Counted from the first letter of the stretch, positions 35,112-44,269 are shown. The stretch is DNA of 64,000 nt from Pseudomonas piscis (GCF_009380155.1 NZ_WHUV01000009.1:1-64000), one strand, 5' to 3'. Translations and numbers: made by a program. The notes: a model not told the origin generated them from the sequence alone.

Positions 35112-36062
35112 ATGTATGAAGCCCTGGGTGACCTGTCCCTGGACCTGCTGCGGGTGTTCGAAGCGGCAGCCCGCCTGCGCAGCTTCACTGCCGCCGCCCT
35201 GGAGCTGGGTACCACCCAGCCGGCCATCAGCCAGCAGGTCAAGCGGCTGGAAGAACAGCTGGGGGTGCGGCTGTTCGACCGGATCTACCGTGGCATCGAG
35301 CTGACCGACTCCGGCAGCCTGCTGTTGGAGCAGGTCCAGGTCGGCTTGCAGAGCATCGACGCCGGCCTGGGTGCCCTGCGCCAGCAGCACCAGCATGAGG
35401 TGCTGCAAGTGGCGACGGACTTTGCCTTCGCAGCCTACTGGCTGATGCCGCGCCTGCACCGCTTCCATGAAGCCAACCCGCAGGTGGATGTCAGCCTGGT
35501 GACCAGCGAACGCAGCCACGCCACCTTGCGCAGCGATATCGACGTGGCGGTGCTGTTCGGCGATGGCCGCTTCAAGCATGGGCAAAGCTGCTGGCTGTTC
35601 AACGAAGAAGTGTTCGCAGTGTGCAGCCCGGCATTGCTCAAGGAGCGCACGTTGCCCCTGCCCGCCCAAGCGCTTTTGCAATTGCCATTGCTGCACTTGC
35701 GCGGCGAGGCCAGCAGCCACTGGTTCGACTGGAGCGGAGTGTTTCGCGAACTGGGCATCGCCTCCGCGCCAGCGCCGGGGCAGTTGCGCTTCGATAACTA
35801 CACCCTGCTGATCCAGGCGGCGATCGGTGGCCAGGGGGTAGCCATCGGCTGGCGCCACCTGGTGGACGACCTGCTGGCCCAGGGCCTGTTGTGCCGGCCT
35901 ATCGCCGAGACGGTGATCTCCAGCTACGGCTATTACGTGGTGCTGCCCCAGCGTAAGCGCCGGGGGCCATTGATCCAGCGTTTCGTCGACTGGTTGATGG
36001 CCGAGCAAGCCACCAGCGCCCAGACCCTCAAGGGGTTGGCGTTGCCGTCCATTGCCCTTTGA
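35112..36062 (+). CDS. LysR-family regulator of the choline-sulfate genes
   Basis: 316 residues. N-terminal winged HTH (LDLLRVFEAAARLRSFTAAALELGTTQPAISQQVKRLEEQLGVRLFDR) and a GcvA-like effector domain (ATDFAFAAYWLMPRLHRFHEANPQVDV). Divergent from betC with a 114-bp gap, the usual layout of a LysR activator and its target, as at PA0031-PA0032. Its 3' end overlaps the convergent DoxX gene by 35 bp. Confidence 0.9.
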   Translation: MYEALGDLSLDLLRVFEAAARLRSFTAAALELGTTQPAISQQVKRLEEQLGVRLFDRIYRGIELTDSGSLLLEQVQVGLQSIDAGLGALRQQHQHEVLQVATDFAFAAYWLMPRLHRFHEANPQVDVSLVTSERSHATLRSDIDVAVLFGDGRFKHGQSCWLFNEEVFAVCSPALLKERTLPLPAQALLQLPLLHLRGEASSHWFDWSGVFRELGIASAPAPGQLRFDNYTLLIQAAIGGQGVAIGWRHLVDDLLAQGLLCRPIAETVISSYGYYVVLPQRKRRGPLIQRFVDWLMAEQATSAQTLKGLALPSIAL

Positions 36063-36507
36063 CCGGGGCCTTGAACAATCCGGCCAGGGACAGCGCGCCG
36101 TTGCCCAGGCAGACCAACGCCAGCGACACCACGGCCAGGAAGGCCAGGTATTCCCAGCCACCGCCCGGGCTGGTGTAGATCCAGCCGTGGGCGCCATGGA
36201 CGAAGGCGATGGCCCCCAGCAGCATCGGCAGCAGCGCCAGGGCCACCCAGCGCACGCCAATCCCCAGGATCAGCAGCAAGCCGCCCAGCAGTTCCGCTGC
36301 CACCGCCGGGTAGGTCAGCCACTCGGGCATGCCGGTGAGGCTGAACAGCTTGATCGTCCCCGGCCAGCCCAGCACCAGGATCTTGAATAGCGCGTGGGCA
36401 CAATACATGGCCCCCAGGGCCAGGCGCAGCAGCAGGGTCGCCCACTGTTGCGGCGGGTTGCCGGAGGTTGACGAGGGCATTGCGGGGGCGAACGAACGGG
36501 CAGGCAT
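36028..36507 (-). CDS. DoxX-family membrane protein
   Basis: 159 residues from MPARSFAPAMPSS at 36507 (AAGGATTT ribosome site; longer frame to 36762 rejected). Four membrane segments: LLLRLALGAMYCAHALFKI, YPAVAAELLGGLLLILGI, ALALLPMLLGAIAFVHGAHGW, YLAFLAVVSLALVCLG. The pattern R-x-x-x-G-x-x-x-x-x-H near the start and GGLLLxxG is typical of DoxX/YphA proteins, whose function is poorly known (some act in thiol redox or respiratory complexes). Convergent and overlapping with the LysR gene; UbiA-like gene is upstream by 59 bp, possibly one transcript. Confidence 0.85.
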   Translation of the reverse strand: MPARSFAPAMPSSTSGNPPQQWATLLLRLALGAMYCAHALFKILVLGWPGTIKLFSLTGMPEWLTYPAVAAELLGGLLLILGIGVRWVALALLPMLLGAIAFVHGAHGWIYTSPGGGWEYLAFLAVVSLALVCLGNGALSLAGLFKAPVKGQWTATPTP

Positions 36508-36566
36508 ATGACAAATCCTTGTGTAGTTGGAGGTCGTGGTTGTTGCGGGTATGGCGCAAGCCGTGG

Positions 36567-37472
36567 CTAGACGATGGCCACCGAGGCCCCGGCCAGCAGC
36601 AGGACGCCGATATGGCAGTTGCTGCGGAACAGGTGGTTGCAGGGCCCCGGATCGTCGGGTCTGAACAGGCTGAGCTGATAGGCCAGGGATAGCCCGATCG
36701 GCAGCAGCAGGATGAAGAATCCGGGATTGGCCCCGGCCAGCAACCCTGCCGCGCCCCAGCACAACAGCGTCATGGTGTAGAAAGCGCCGATCCAGGCCTT
36801 GCCTTGGCCAGCGAACAGGGTCGCGGTGGAGCGCAGTCCCATCTTCAGGTCGTCTTCACGGTCGCTGTAGGCATACAAGGTGTCGTAGCCCAGTTGCCAG
36901 AACAGGCAACCGAGCCACAACGCCAGGGCGCCGGGTTGCAGGGCGCCGGTGGTCTCCACGCTGGCCATCAGCACGCCCCAATTGAACACCGCGCCGAGGA
37001 ACGCCTGGGGCCAGTGGGTGAATCGCTTGAGCAGCGGATAGACCAGGGTCAGGGGCACGCAGCACAGGGCCAGCAGCACCGTCAGCGGCTGCAGGGTCAA
37101 CAACAAGGCGGCGGCCAACAACAGCTGGATCGCGAGGCAGGCCAGGGCTTGATGCAGGCTCAACGAGCCGTTGGCCAGGGGGCGCTGGCGGGTGCGGTTG
37201 ACCTGGGCATCGAAGCGCCGGTCGAGGATGTCGTTGATGCTGCAACCGGCGCTGCGCATCAGCAGCGAGCCGAGGCAGAACACCAGCACCAGCCAGGCCG
37301 GGGGCACCTGCCCGGCAGAGAGCACCAGCGAAGCCAGGGCCGGCAGCAGGGTCAGCCAGGTACCGATGGGCCGGTCCAGGCGCATCAGCCGGGCGTAGGG
37401 TTGCCAGGTGCGGGGCAGCCGGGTGGCGACCCAGTCCCGGGCCGGGATGTCGTTGAGATCGGGGGCGTTCAT
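36567..37472 (-). CDS. UbiA-family prenyltransferase (4-hydroxybenzoate polyprenyltransferase-like)
   Basis: 301 residues with about eight membrane segments and both aspartate-rich motifs: NDILDRRFDAQVNRTRQRPLANG (NDxxDxxxD) and YAYSDREDD (DxxDD-like). Length fits UbiA. Pseudomonas normally keeps ubiA next to ubiC near phoB, so with no ubiC here this is probably a second UbiA homologue, maybe for another aromatic acceptor. Followed leftward by a DoxX gene. Confidence 0.85.
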   Translation of the reverse strand: MNAPDLNDIPARDWVATRLPRTWQPYARLMRLDRPIGTWLTLLPALASLVLSAGQVPPAWLVLVFCLGSLLMRSAGCSINDILDRRFDAQVNRTRQRPLANGSLSLHQALACLAIQLLLAAALLLTLQPLTVLLALCCVPLTLVYPLLKRFTHWPQAFLGAVFNWGVLMASVETTGALQPGALALWLGCLFWQLGYDTLYAYSDREDDLKMGLRSTATLFAGQGKAWIGAFYTMTLLCWGAAGLLAGANPGFFILLLPIGLSLAYQLSLFRPDDPGPCNHLFRSNCHIGVLLLAGASVAIV

Positions 37473-37686
37473 GTTCGGTTCCAGGGTGGTCTTCCATGGC
37501 CGCTGCAGCGCCCTGCAATCCAGGGGGCGCAGCGGGCTTTCAGCGAACTTCGGGCAAGCCGCCGGCGTGATCGCCGGGCGTGGTCGCGGGGCGTTCTGGG
37601 TGCGGGTCGGATGCTGCTAAAGTTGCCCGCGCCCGCCCCCGGCGGCAAGCGAACAATCCGCAATAGCCTCCTGCAGGATATGCAAT

Positions 37687-38685
37687 ATGCTCCGTGACGA
37701 AGTGCCCGGCCTCCCGCGTTTCGACCTCAACCTGCTGCGGGTTTTCGCTGCCATCTACGAGGACCGCAGCATCCTCCTGGCCAGCAAGCGCTTGCATTTG
37801 AGCCAGTCGGCGGTCAGCCATGCCCTGACCCGGCTGCGCGAATCCCTGCAGGACGAGCTGTTCATCCGGACTGCCCGGGGCATGCAACCCTCGGCCCGGG
37901 CCGAGGCGATCGCCGGCCCTTTGCGCGAAGCGTTGCTGAGCATCCAGCGCACCGTGGGCGTGGAGGCTTTCGACCCGGCCAGTGCCGTGCGCACTTTCAC
38001 CCTGGCGAGCAACGATTACCTGAGTTCGGTGCTGCTGGCGCCATTGCTGCAGCGCCTGGCCCGGCAGGCACCGGGAGTGGACCTGGTGGTCCGGCCCTCG
38101 ACCCGCCTGGACCTGGCCGAACAGATCGATGTCGGGCGCATCGACCTCGCCATCGGCATGTTCGCCGAGTTGCCGCGGCGGGTGCACAGCGCCTGCCTGT
38201 GGGAGCAGCGCGATGTATTGCTGATGTGCCCCGGTCACCCGCTGCTCGATGTGCCGCAGGTGACGCTGCCGGCCCTGGCGGACTGCCCCTTGGTCATCCT
38301 TTCGGTCGGTGGCCAGGAGGAAGGCGCGGTCAACGGCTACATCCTCGAGCGCGGCATCGCCCGGCAATCGGAGATGTTCCACCGCCAGCAGCTGGAACAG
38401 GCCATGGCGGCGATCGGTCGCCGGCCCCGGTACAAGCTCACCCTGCCCCATTCCCTGGTGCTACCGCAGTTGCTGGAGCAGTCGCCGTTGGTGGCGATCG
38501 TGCCGCAACCCCTGGCCCGGGATCTTGAGCAGCGCTTCGGCCTGTGCCAGCGGCCCTTGCCGCTGGCGCTCGAGCCATCGCCGCTGCTGGCGATCTGGCA
38601 TGGACGCAACGACACCGATCCGGCCCACCTGTGGTTGCGCCGGCAGTTGCTGGACGTGGCGGCGACCCTGGCCTGCCAGCCCTGA
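37687..38685 (+). CDS. LysR-family transcriptional regulator
   Basis: 332 residues. HTH: FDLNLLRVFAAIYEDRSILLASKRLHLSQSAVSHALTRLRESLQDELFIRTARGMQPS, the NodD/LeuO-like N-terminus, then a type-2 periplasmic-binding-fold effector domain (ASNDYLSSVLLAPLLQRLARQAPGVDLVV). Divergent from ubiA-like, whose start is 214 bp away, and convergent with the NAD-binding gene (3-bp gap). Target unknown; the divergent UbiA-DoxX pair is the natural candidate. Confidence 0.88.
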   Translation: MLRDEVPGLPRFDLNLLRVFAAIYEDRSILLASKRLHLSQSAVSHALTRLRESLQDELFIRTARGMQPSARAEAIAGPLREALLSIQRTVGVEAFDPASAVRTFTLASNDYLSSVLLAPLLQRLARQAPGVDLVVRPSTRLDLAEQIDVGRIDLAIGMFAELPRRVHSACLWEQRDVLLMCPGHPLLDVPQVTLPALADCPLVILSVGGQEEGAVNGYILERGIARQSEMFHRQQLEQAMAAIGRRPRYKLTLPHSLVLPQLLEQSPLVAIVPQPLARDLEQRFGLCQRPLPLALEPSPLLAIWHGRNDTDPAHLWLRRQLLDVAATLACQP

Positions 38686-38688
38686 GGG

Positions 38689-39348
38689 TCAACCGTTTTC
38701 GTGGATGCCGACGAACTCCACATGCTCGCGCAGGTGCAGATTCAGGCGCAGTTCGTCGTTGATGCCCACGGCCACGCCATTGAGCCGCCGCAGGGGCTCG
38801 GCGAGCCCGGGCTCGAGGTTGTCGCCCACCTGGTTGAAGTGTTCGATACCCAGCCCGGCCACGGAGCGCGGGGCGTTGACCAGGGTCCAGTCCAGCGGGC
38901 TGCTGTGCAGGGCTTCGCGGATCTCCTCGGCAGCGTGATGGGGCAGGCTGGTATAGACGGGCGGGTCGTCGAGAATGGCGAAATTGCCCACCAGGACCAG
39001 CCGCTGGACCTTGGCTGCTTGCAGGCCTGCAACCAGCGCATCGGCTGCCTGCACCTGGGCCAGCGGGTCGGCGACCCGGCCCGGCATCGCACTGCCCGGC
39101 AGGCCGGGAGCATCCAGCAGGCAGATCACCGCCGAGCAGCCGGCCACGCTCTGCTGCACCCCGTCGGCATCGAACAGGTTGCCGCCCTTGGTGCGCAAAC
39201 CAGGGCGCGGGGCCAGGGCGGTGAGATCGTCGAGAATGGCGATGACTTCGTGCTGGCGCCTCAAGCTTTCCGCCATCAGCGCACTGCCCAGGCTGCTCGT
39301 GGCACCATAGAGCGCCAGCTTGACCACTGGGGTTTCGGCATTTTTCAT
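38689..39348 (-). CDS. NAD(P)-binding oxidoreductase-like protein
   Basis: 219 residues, atypical short-chain dehydrogenase/NmrA type: KLALYGATSSLGSALMAESLRRQHEVIAILDD is a GxxxxxG dinucleotide motif, then VAGCSAVICLLDAP and KVQRLVLVGNFA. GGAGG sits seven nt before the ATG. The catalytic YxxxK is not obvious, so it may be a sensor or a flavin/NADPH reductase. Convergent with the LysR gene. Confidence 0.78.
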   Translation of the reverse strand: MKNAETPVVKLALYGATSSLGSALMAESLRRQHEVIAILDDLTALAPRPGLRTKGGNLFDADGVQQSVAGCSAVICLLDAPGLPGSAMPGRVADPLAQVQAADALVAGLQAAKVQRLVLVGNFAILDDPPVYTSLPHHAAEEIREALHSSPLDWTLVNAPRSVAGLGIEHFNQVGDNLEPGLAEPLRRLNGVAVGINDELRLNLHLREHVEFVGIHENG

Positions 39349-39432
39349 GGCCGGGCCTCCTCTTGTTTCCTACAGGTAGGCTTGTGACCTGTGGCGGGCC
39401 CTGAGGGTTCGTCTTATATCGCGAGGGTTTGC

Positions 39433-39759
39433 ATGCAACGAATCAAGGGCTACCACGCCCACGTCTATTTTGACGCCAGCACCATCGAGCAGGCCCGGGC
39501 CCTGTGCGAGCAGGCGGCGCAGTTGTTCGACCTGCGCATGGGCCGGGTCCACGAGCGGCAAGTCGGGCCACATCCGGACTGGAGTTGCCAGCTGGCCTTC
39601 GGACCGGAACTGTTCGGCCAGGTGGTGCCCTGGTTGGCGCTCAATCGCCAGGGACTGGTGGTGTTCCTGCACCCGGAAACCGGCGACGAGCTAAAGGACC
39701 ACACTGACCATGCGATCTGGATGGGGGCGCTGCGGCCTCTGGACCTGAGCGTGTTCTGA
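39433..39759 (+). CDS. DOPA 4,5-dioxygenase-family protein
   Basis: 108 residues from MQRIKGYHAHVYFDAST at 39433 (the frame is open to 39391). The family pattern is clear: YHAHVYFD with two His, GPHPDWSCQLAF, NRQGLVVFLHPETGDELKDHTDHAIWMG. These metal-dependent extradiol-type enzymes cleave catechols such as DOPA or caffeic acid; bacterial substrates are mostly unknown. Stands alone. Confidence 0.85.
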   Translation: MQRIKGYHAHVYFDASTIEQARALCEQAAQLFDLRMGRVHERQVGPHPDWSCQLAFGPELFGQVVPWLALNRQGLVVFLHPETGDELKDHTDHAIWMGALRPLDLSVF

Positions 39760-39798
39760 GCAGCCGGCCCCGAGGGAGCCGGCTTAGTGATGGGACAT

Positions 39799-40239
39799 TC
39801 AGTAGAGCACGCCGTCGAGGATGTCATAGACGATGCCGGTTCCCACCTCGATCAGGAAGACATCGGCGCCCATGCGTCGCCATTCATAACCGGGGTAGAC
39901 CGGTAGGTGCGCCAGTGCCCGACTGTCCAGGCGTTCGCCGTAGTAGCCCCGGGGCAGGCGCTCGCCGCGTACCAGGTGGATACCGCGCGGTGGTGGCGCG
40001 CCCCGTACGAAATAGCCTCGATTGTCGCGGATGGTCTGGCGAACCGGGCCGAAATCCCGGGGAGGTCCTCCACGGTGATCGTAGCCCGGGCCCTCACGGT
40101 GTTCTTCGCCGCGGTGGTCCCAATGCTCCTGCTGTGGTCCGCCACGCTCATGGTCATAGCGGTCATCGGCCATGACCTGCAGCCCGGCGCTGAACATCAG
40201 CAACGCGGCACCGGCAATCAGACGCTTGGAGATTTTCAT
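39799..40239 (-). CDS. RcnB-family periplasmic protein
   Basis: 146 residues from MKISKRLIAGAALLMFSAGLQVMA, a signal peptide, at 40239. A His/Arg/Gly/Asp-rich region follows (DHERGGPQQEHWDHRGEEHREGPGYDHR) and then a C-terminal domain GYFVRGAPPPRGIHLVRGERLPRGYY ... YEWRRMGADVFLIEVGTGIVYDIL typical of RcnB. RcnB of E. coli modulates nickel/cobalt efflux; the His-rich part may bind metal. Downstream of trpA on the same strand but separated by a strong terminator. Confidence 0.85.
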   Translation of the reverse strand: MKISKRLIAGAALLMFSAGLQVMADDRYDHERGGPQQEHWDHRGEEHREGPGYDHRGGPPRDFGPVRQTIRDNRGYFVRGAPPPRGIHLVRGERLPRGYYGERLDSRALAHLPVYPGYEWRRMGADVFLIEVGTGIVYDILDGVLY

Positions 40240-40270
40240 CAGGTGTTCCTCGCAGCACACACAGCAAAAA

Positions 40271-40298
40271 GGGTTTCAGGACTGTGGTCCCGAAACCC
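40271..40298 (-). terminator. Rho-independent terminator after trpA
   Basis: Minus-strand stem GGGTTTC-g-GGAC / GTCC-t-GAAACCC with a CACA loop and a T5 tract (plus-strand AAAAA 40266-40270), 63 bp after the trpA stop. Confidence 0.88.
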
Positions 40299-40361
40299 TC
40301 GGTCTTGCCAGTTTAGTCTGCGTCCAGAGGGTGAGATTCCTCTGTATCAGGAACTTTACCT

Positions 40362-41174
40362 TCAGTTGGCGCGGGCCTTGCGCACGCCCTCGGACAGCGC
40401 CGAACACAGGCTCAGCACGCCATCCACCGCCTGGGCGGGGGATTCGGCGCCGGCGATGTGATCGATCAGCGCCGAACCCACCACCACGCCGTCGGCCAGG
40501 CGGGCGATGGCCGCGGCCTGATCCGGGGTGCGGATGCCGAAACCGATGCTGATGGGCAGGTCGGTATGCCGGCGCAGGCGAGCCACGGCTTGCTCCACAT
40601 GTTCCAGGGTCGCGGCGCCGGCGCCGGTCACCCCGGCCACCGATACGTAGTAGACGAACCCCGAGCTGCCATCGAGCACCTTGGGCAGGCGCGCGTCGTC
40701 GGTGGTTGGCGTGGTCAGGCGGATGAAGTCGATGCCCGCGGCCTGGGCCGGGTCGCACAGCTCGCTGTTATGTTCGGGCGGAATGTCCACCACGATCAGG
40801 CCATCGACCCCGGCGGCCTTGGCATCGGCGATGAAGCGCGGTACGCCGTAGTGGTGGATCGGGTTGAAATAACCCATCAGCACCAGCGGCGTGTCGCTGT
40901 TGTCCACGCGGAACTCGCGGACCATCTGCAGGGTTTTCGCCAGGTTCTGTTTGGCCCCGAGGGCTCGGATGTTGGCGAGCTGGATCGCCGGGCCGTCGGC
41001 CATGGGGTCGGTGAAGGGCATGCCCAGTTCGATCACGTCGGCGCCAGCGGCCGGCAGGCCCTTGAGGATCGCCAGGGACGTGTCGTAGTTCGGGTCACCG
41101 GCGGTGATGAAGGTCACCAGGGCGGCGCGGTTCTGTTCCTTGAGTTCGGCAAAGCGCGTTTGCAGGCGGCTCAT
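40362..41174 (-). CDS. trpA: Tryptophan synthase alpha chain
   Basis: 270 residues from MSRLQTRFAELKEQNR at 41174. TIM-barrel motifs: ALVTFITAGDPNYDTSL, VIELGMPFTDPMADGPAIQLAN (catalytic Glu and Asp), PLVLMGYFNPIHHYGV, YYVSVAGVTGAG, ISIGFGIRTPDQA. Cleaves indole-3-glycerol phosphate to indole. Its ATG shares one base with the trpB stop (TGATG), coupling the two subunits. Confidence 0.97.
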   Translation of the reverse strand: MSRLQTRFAELKEQNRAALVTFITAGDPNYDTSLAILKGLPAAGADVIELGMPFTDPMADGPAIQLANIRALGAKQNLAKTLQMVREFRVDNSDTPLVLMGYFNPIHHYGVPRFIADAKAAGVDGLIVVDIPPEHNSELCDPAQAAGIDFIRLTTPTTDDARLPKVLDGSSGFVYYVSVAGVTGAGAATLEHVEQAVARLRRHTDLPISIGFGIRTPDQAAAIARLADGVVVGSALIDHIAGAESPAQAVDGVLSLCSALSEGVRKARAN

Positions 41175-42394
41175 CAGTGTTTCTCCTGCTGGGACTGTTG
41201 CATGTGGTGCATCACGGTCTGCATGTCTTTGTCGCCACGGCCCGAGAGGTTGACCACCATCAGGTGGTCCTTGGGCAGGTTGGGTGCGCGCTTGAATACT
41301 TCTGCCAGGGCATGGGAGGACTCCAGCGCCGGGATGATGCCTTCCAGGCGGCAGCACTGGTGGAATGCCTCGAGGGCCTCGGTATCGGTGATCGAGGTGT
41401 ACTCGACCCGGCCGATGTCATGCAGCCAGGCGTGTTCCGGGCCGATGCCGGGATAGTCCAGGCCGGCGGAAATCGAGTGGGCGTCGATGATCTGGCCATC
41501 GTCGTCCTGCAGCAGGAAGGTGCGGTTGCCGTGCAGTACGCCAGGCACCCCGCCGTTGAGGCTGGCGGCGTGCTTGCCGGTCTCGATGCCGTGGCCTGCG
41601 GCCTCGACGCCGATGATCTGCACGCCCTGGTCATCGAGGAACGGATGGAACAGGCCCATGGCGTTGGAGCCGCCGCCGATGCACGCCACCAGGCTGTCCG
41701 GCAGGCGCCCTTCGTGGGCCTGCATCTGCTCGCGGGTTTCCTTGCCGATCACTGCCTGGAAGTCGCGGACCATGGCGGGGTACGGGTGGGGGCCGGCCAC
41801 GGTGCCGATCAGGTAGAAGGTGTTGTCGACATTGGTCACCCAGTCGCGCAGGGCTTCGTTCATCGCATCCTTGAGGGTGCCGGTGCCGGCCACGACCGGG
41901 ATCACCTCGGCGCCCAGCAGCTTCATGCGAAACACGTTGGCCTGCTGGCGCTCGATGTCGGTGGTGCCCATGTAGATCACGCATTGCAGGCCGAAGCGCG
42001 CGGCCACGGTGGCGGTGGCCACGCCGTGCATGCCGGCGCCGGTCTCGGCGATGATGCGCTGCTTGCCCATGCGCTTGGCCAGGAGGATCTGGCCGATGCA
42101 GTTGTTGATCTTGTGCGCGCCGGTGTGGTTGAGCTCTTCACGCTTGAGGTAGATCTTGGCGCCGCCGCAGTGTTCGGTCAGGCGCTCGGCGAAGTACAGC
42201 GGGCTGGGACGGCCCACGTAGTCGCGCTGGAAATAGGCCAGCTCTTCGAGGAACTTGGGGTCCTGCTTGGCCTTTTCGTATTCACGGGCCAGGTCGAGGA
42301 TCAGCGGCATCAGGGTTTCTGCGACATAACGGCCGCCGAACCCGCCGAACAGGCCGTTTTCGTCAGGACCATTACGCAATTGGGACTGGGTCAT
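41174..42394 (-). CDS. trpB: Tryptophan synthase beta chain
   Basis: 406 residues from MTQSQLRNGPDENGLFGGFGGRYVAETL at 42394; the frame is open to 42511 but that part is the promoter region. PLP lysine motif LKREELNHTGAHKINN, GAGMHGVATA, CIGGGSNAMGLFHPF phosphate loop, HSISAGLDYPGIGPEH. Joins indole and serine to tryptophan. Expressed leftward with trpA from a promoter facing trpI. Confidence 0.97.
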   Translation of the reverse strand: MTQSQLRNGPDENGLFGGFGGRYVAETLMPLILDLAREYEKAKQDPKFLEELAYFQRDYVGRPSPLYFAERLTEHCGGAKIYLKREELNHTGAHKINNCIGQILLAKRMGKQRIIAETGAGMHGVATATVAARFGLQCVIYMGTTDIERQQANVFRMKLLGAEVIPVVAGTGTLKDAMNEALRDWVTNVDNTFYLIGTVAGPHPYPAMVRDFQAVIGKETREQMQAHEGRLPDSLVACIGGGSNAMGLFHPFLDDQGVQIIGVEAAGHGIETGKHAASLNGGVPGVLHGNRTFLLQDDDGQIIDAHSISAGLDYPGIGPEHAWLHDIGRVEYTSITDTEALEAFHQCCRLEGIIPALESSHALAEVFKRAPNLPKDHLMVVNLSGRGDKDMQTVMHHMQQSQQEKH

Positions 42395-42518
42395 TGGAGC
42401 GCTCCCGGATGGATTCGTGGAAGAAAGCGTGGAAACAATGGACCTCACTCTACCCCTGCCACCGGGCCCTGAAAACCGATAAGATCGCCGCAACCTGTCA
42501 GGAAAACTCACAAGTCAA
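42395..42518. promoter_or_regulatory. trpB-trpI divergent regulatory region
   Basis: 124 bp between the two divergent starts. In P. aeruginosa and P. putida TrpI binds here and activates trpBA when indoleglycerol phosphate accumulates. Individual TrpI half-sites were not assigned. Confidence 0.6.
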
Positions 42519-43412
42519 ATGAGCCGCGACCTGCCCCCCCTGAATGCCCTGCGGGCCTTCGAAGCCACCGCCCGGTTGAACAGCGTCAGCCAGGCCGCCG
42601 AGCAGCTGCATGTCACCCATGGCGCGGTCAGCCGGCAATTGAAGGTGCTTGAGGAACACTTGGGGCTGAGCCTTTTCAGCAAGGATGGACGAGGCATTAA
42701 ACTCACAGATGCCGGGGTGCGTCTGCGGGATGCCAGCAGCGAGGCCTTCGAACGCTTGCGGGATGTCTGTGCCGAGCTCACTCAAGGCAGCGCCGATGCA
42801 CCTTTCGTCCTCGGTTGCTCCGGCAGCCTGTTGGCGCGCTGGTTGATTCCGCGCCTGGGGCGGCTGAATGCCGACCTGCCGGACCTGCGCCTGCACCTGT
42901 CCGCCGGCGAAGGCGATCTGGACCCACGGCGGCCGGGGCTGGATGCCCTGCTGGTATTCGCCGAGCCGCCATGGCCGGCGGATATGCAGGTACATGAGCT
43001 GGCCAACGAACGCATCGGCCCGGTGCTCAGCCCGCGCTACGCCGGTTATCCGCGCCTGCACCAGGCGCCGGCGACGGCGCTGGTGGCCGAGCCGTTGCTG
43101 CATACCACCTCGCGGCCCCAGGCCTGGCCCAGTTGGGCACGGCGCAACGGCATCGCTCCCGAGGCATTGAAATACGGCCAGGGGTTCGAGCATCTGTATT
43201 ACTTATTGGAGGCGGCGGTGGCGGGGCTGGGAGTGGCGATCGCCCCGGAACCCTTGGTGGCCGAGGACTTGCTGGCGGGGCGGCTGGTGGCGCCGTGGGG
43301 CTTTTGCGATACCCCGGGGCAGCTGGCGTTATGGTCGCCCAAGCGCGCCGCCGACGGGCGCGCCCGGCAGCTGGCGCAGTGGCTGAAGACCGAGCTGCGC
43401 CAGCCGGCTTGA
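42519..43412 (+). CDS. trpI: TrpI, LysR-family activator of trpBA
   Basis: 297 residues. HTH: PPLNALRAFEATARLNSVSQAAEQLHVTHGAVSRQLKVLEEHLGLSLF, then the GcvA-like effector domain (FVLGCSGSLLARWLIPRLGRLNADLPDLRL). Its divergent position next to trpB is diagnostic. The inducer in Pseudomonas is indoleglycerol phosphate. Autoregulation is expected. Confidence 0.94.
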   Translation: MSRDLPPLNALRAFEATARLNSVSQAAEQLHVTHGAVSRQLKVLEEHLGLSLFSKDGRGIKLTDAGVRLRDASSEAFERLRDVCAELTQGSADAPFVLGCSGSLLARWLIPRLGRLNADLPDLRLHLSAGEGDLDPRRPGLDALLVFAEPPWPADMQVHELANERIGPVLSPRYAGYPRLHQAPATALVAEPLLHTTSRPQAWPSWARRNGIAPEALKYGQGFEHLYYLLEAAVAGLGVAIAPEPLVAEDLLAGRLVAPWGFCDTPGQLALWSPKRAADGRARQLAQWLKTELRQPA

Positions 43413-43434
43413 GTTCTGCTGTGAAGAGCCGGAC

Positions 43435-43761
43435 TCAGTTGTTGCGCTTGCACAGCAGGTAGGCGGCCAGCAGGCCGATGGCCCCGACGGCGACGCCGGC
43501 GGTGGTCCAGGGGTGTTCCTGGGCGTAGTCACGGGTGGCGATCCCGGTTTCGCGGGTTTTAACCTTGACCTCTTCATAGGCATCGCTGAGCAGGCTGCGC
43601 GAATGTTTCAGCGCGCTTTCGGCATTGCTCTTGAGCGTCTTGAGGGTTTTGCGCGACTCCTCGGAAGCATCATCCTTGAGGCTTTCCAGGGATTTGAGCA
43701 GGCTCTCGATCTCGGCTTCCATACTTTCCAGCGAGGCTTTGCGTAACGACGAATTGGCCAT
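43435..43761 (-). CDS. ElaB/YqjD/DUF883-family membrane-anchored protein
   Basis: 108 residues from MANSSLRKASLESMEAEIESLLKSLESLKDD at 43761. A long amphipathic helical region with TLKSNAESALKHSRSLLSDAYEEVKVKTRE, then WTTAGVAVGAIGLLAAYLLCKRNN, a single C-terminal membrane anchor ending in basic residues. This is the DUF883 layout; YqjD and ElaB of E. coli are stationary-phase inner-membrane proteins that bind ribosomes. Ribosome binding here is inferred from the family. Confidence 0.88.
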   Translation of the reverse strand: MANSSLRKASLESMEAEIESLLKSLESLKDDASEESRKTLKTLKSNAESALKHSRSLLSDAYEEVKVKTRETGIATRDYAQEHPWTTAGVAVGAIGLLAAYLLCKRNN

Positions 43762-43919
43762 GTGGGCTCTCCTGCAACGTGGTGATGAAGTGTGTAGGTT
43801 CCGACTGCACGGCCTTGGGAAAGTGCAGAAAATCTGAACTTCCCCCTGAGACAAGGCGCCACAAGTGCAGCGGGCAATCACTGCTAGGCTTTAGTTCATC
43901 ACCGGAAAAGGAGAGTGCC

Positions 43920-44135
43920 ATGAGTGATCATCACACCTACAAGAAGGTCGAACTGGTCGGTTCTTCGCCCAACAGCATCGAAGACGCGATCAACAACGCG
44001 CTGGCCGAGGCGCACAAGAGCATCAAGCATCTGGAGTGGTTCGAAGTGACTGAAACCCGTGGCCATATCAAGGACGGCAAGGCGGCGCATTTCCAGGTCA
44101 CCCTCAAGGTCGGCTTCCGCATTGCCAATAGTTGA
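43920..44135 (+). CDS. Dodecin
   Basis: 71 residues, the size and pattern of dodecin: SDHHTYKKVELVGSSPNSIEDAINNALAEAHKSIKHLEWFEVTETRGHIKDG with the flavin-stacking Trp in LEWFEV. The protein forms a hollow dodecamer that stores FMN/riboflavin or coenzyme A in the cytoplasm. GGAGAG lies upstream of the ATG. Single gene. Confidence 0.92.
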   Translation: MSDHHTYKKVELVGSSPNSIEDAINNALAEAHKSIKHLEWFEVTETRGHIKDGKAAHFQVTLKVGFRIANS

Positions 44136-44269
44136 GGGCTTGAGCTAGGCTCTGGAACTTGTGCGCTGGCCGAGTGCCATAGGAAATGGCAAAGCGCTAC
44201 AACTGTCTTGAGCCTCTGTCAGGCTGGCGTCCACGCCGCCTCTTTTGATCCGACCAGGGAATGTGACCG

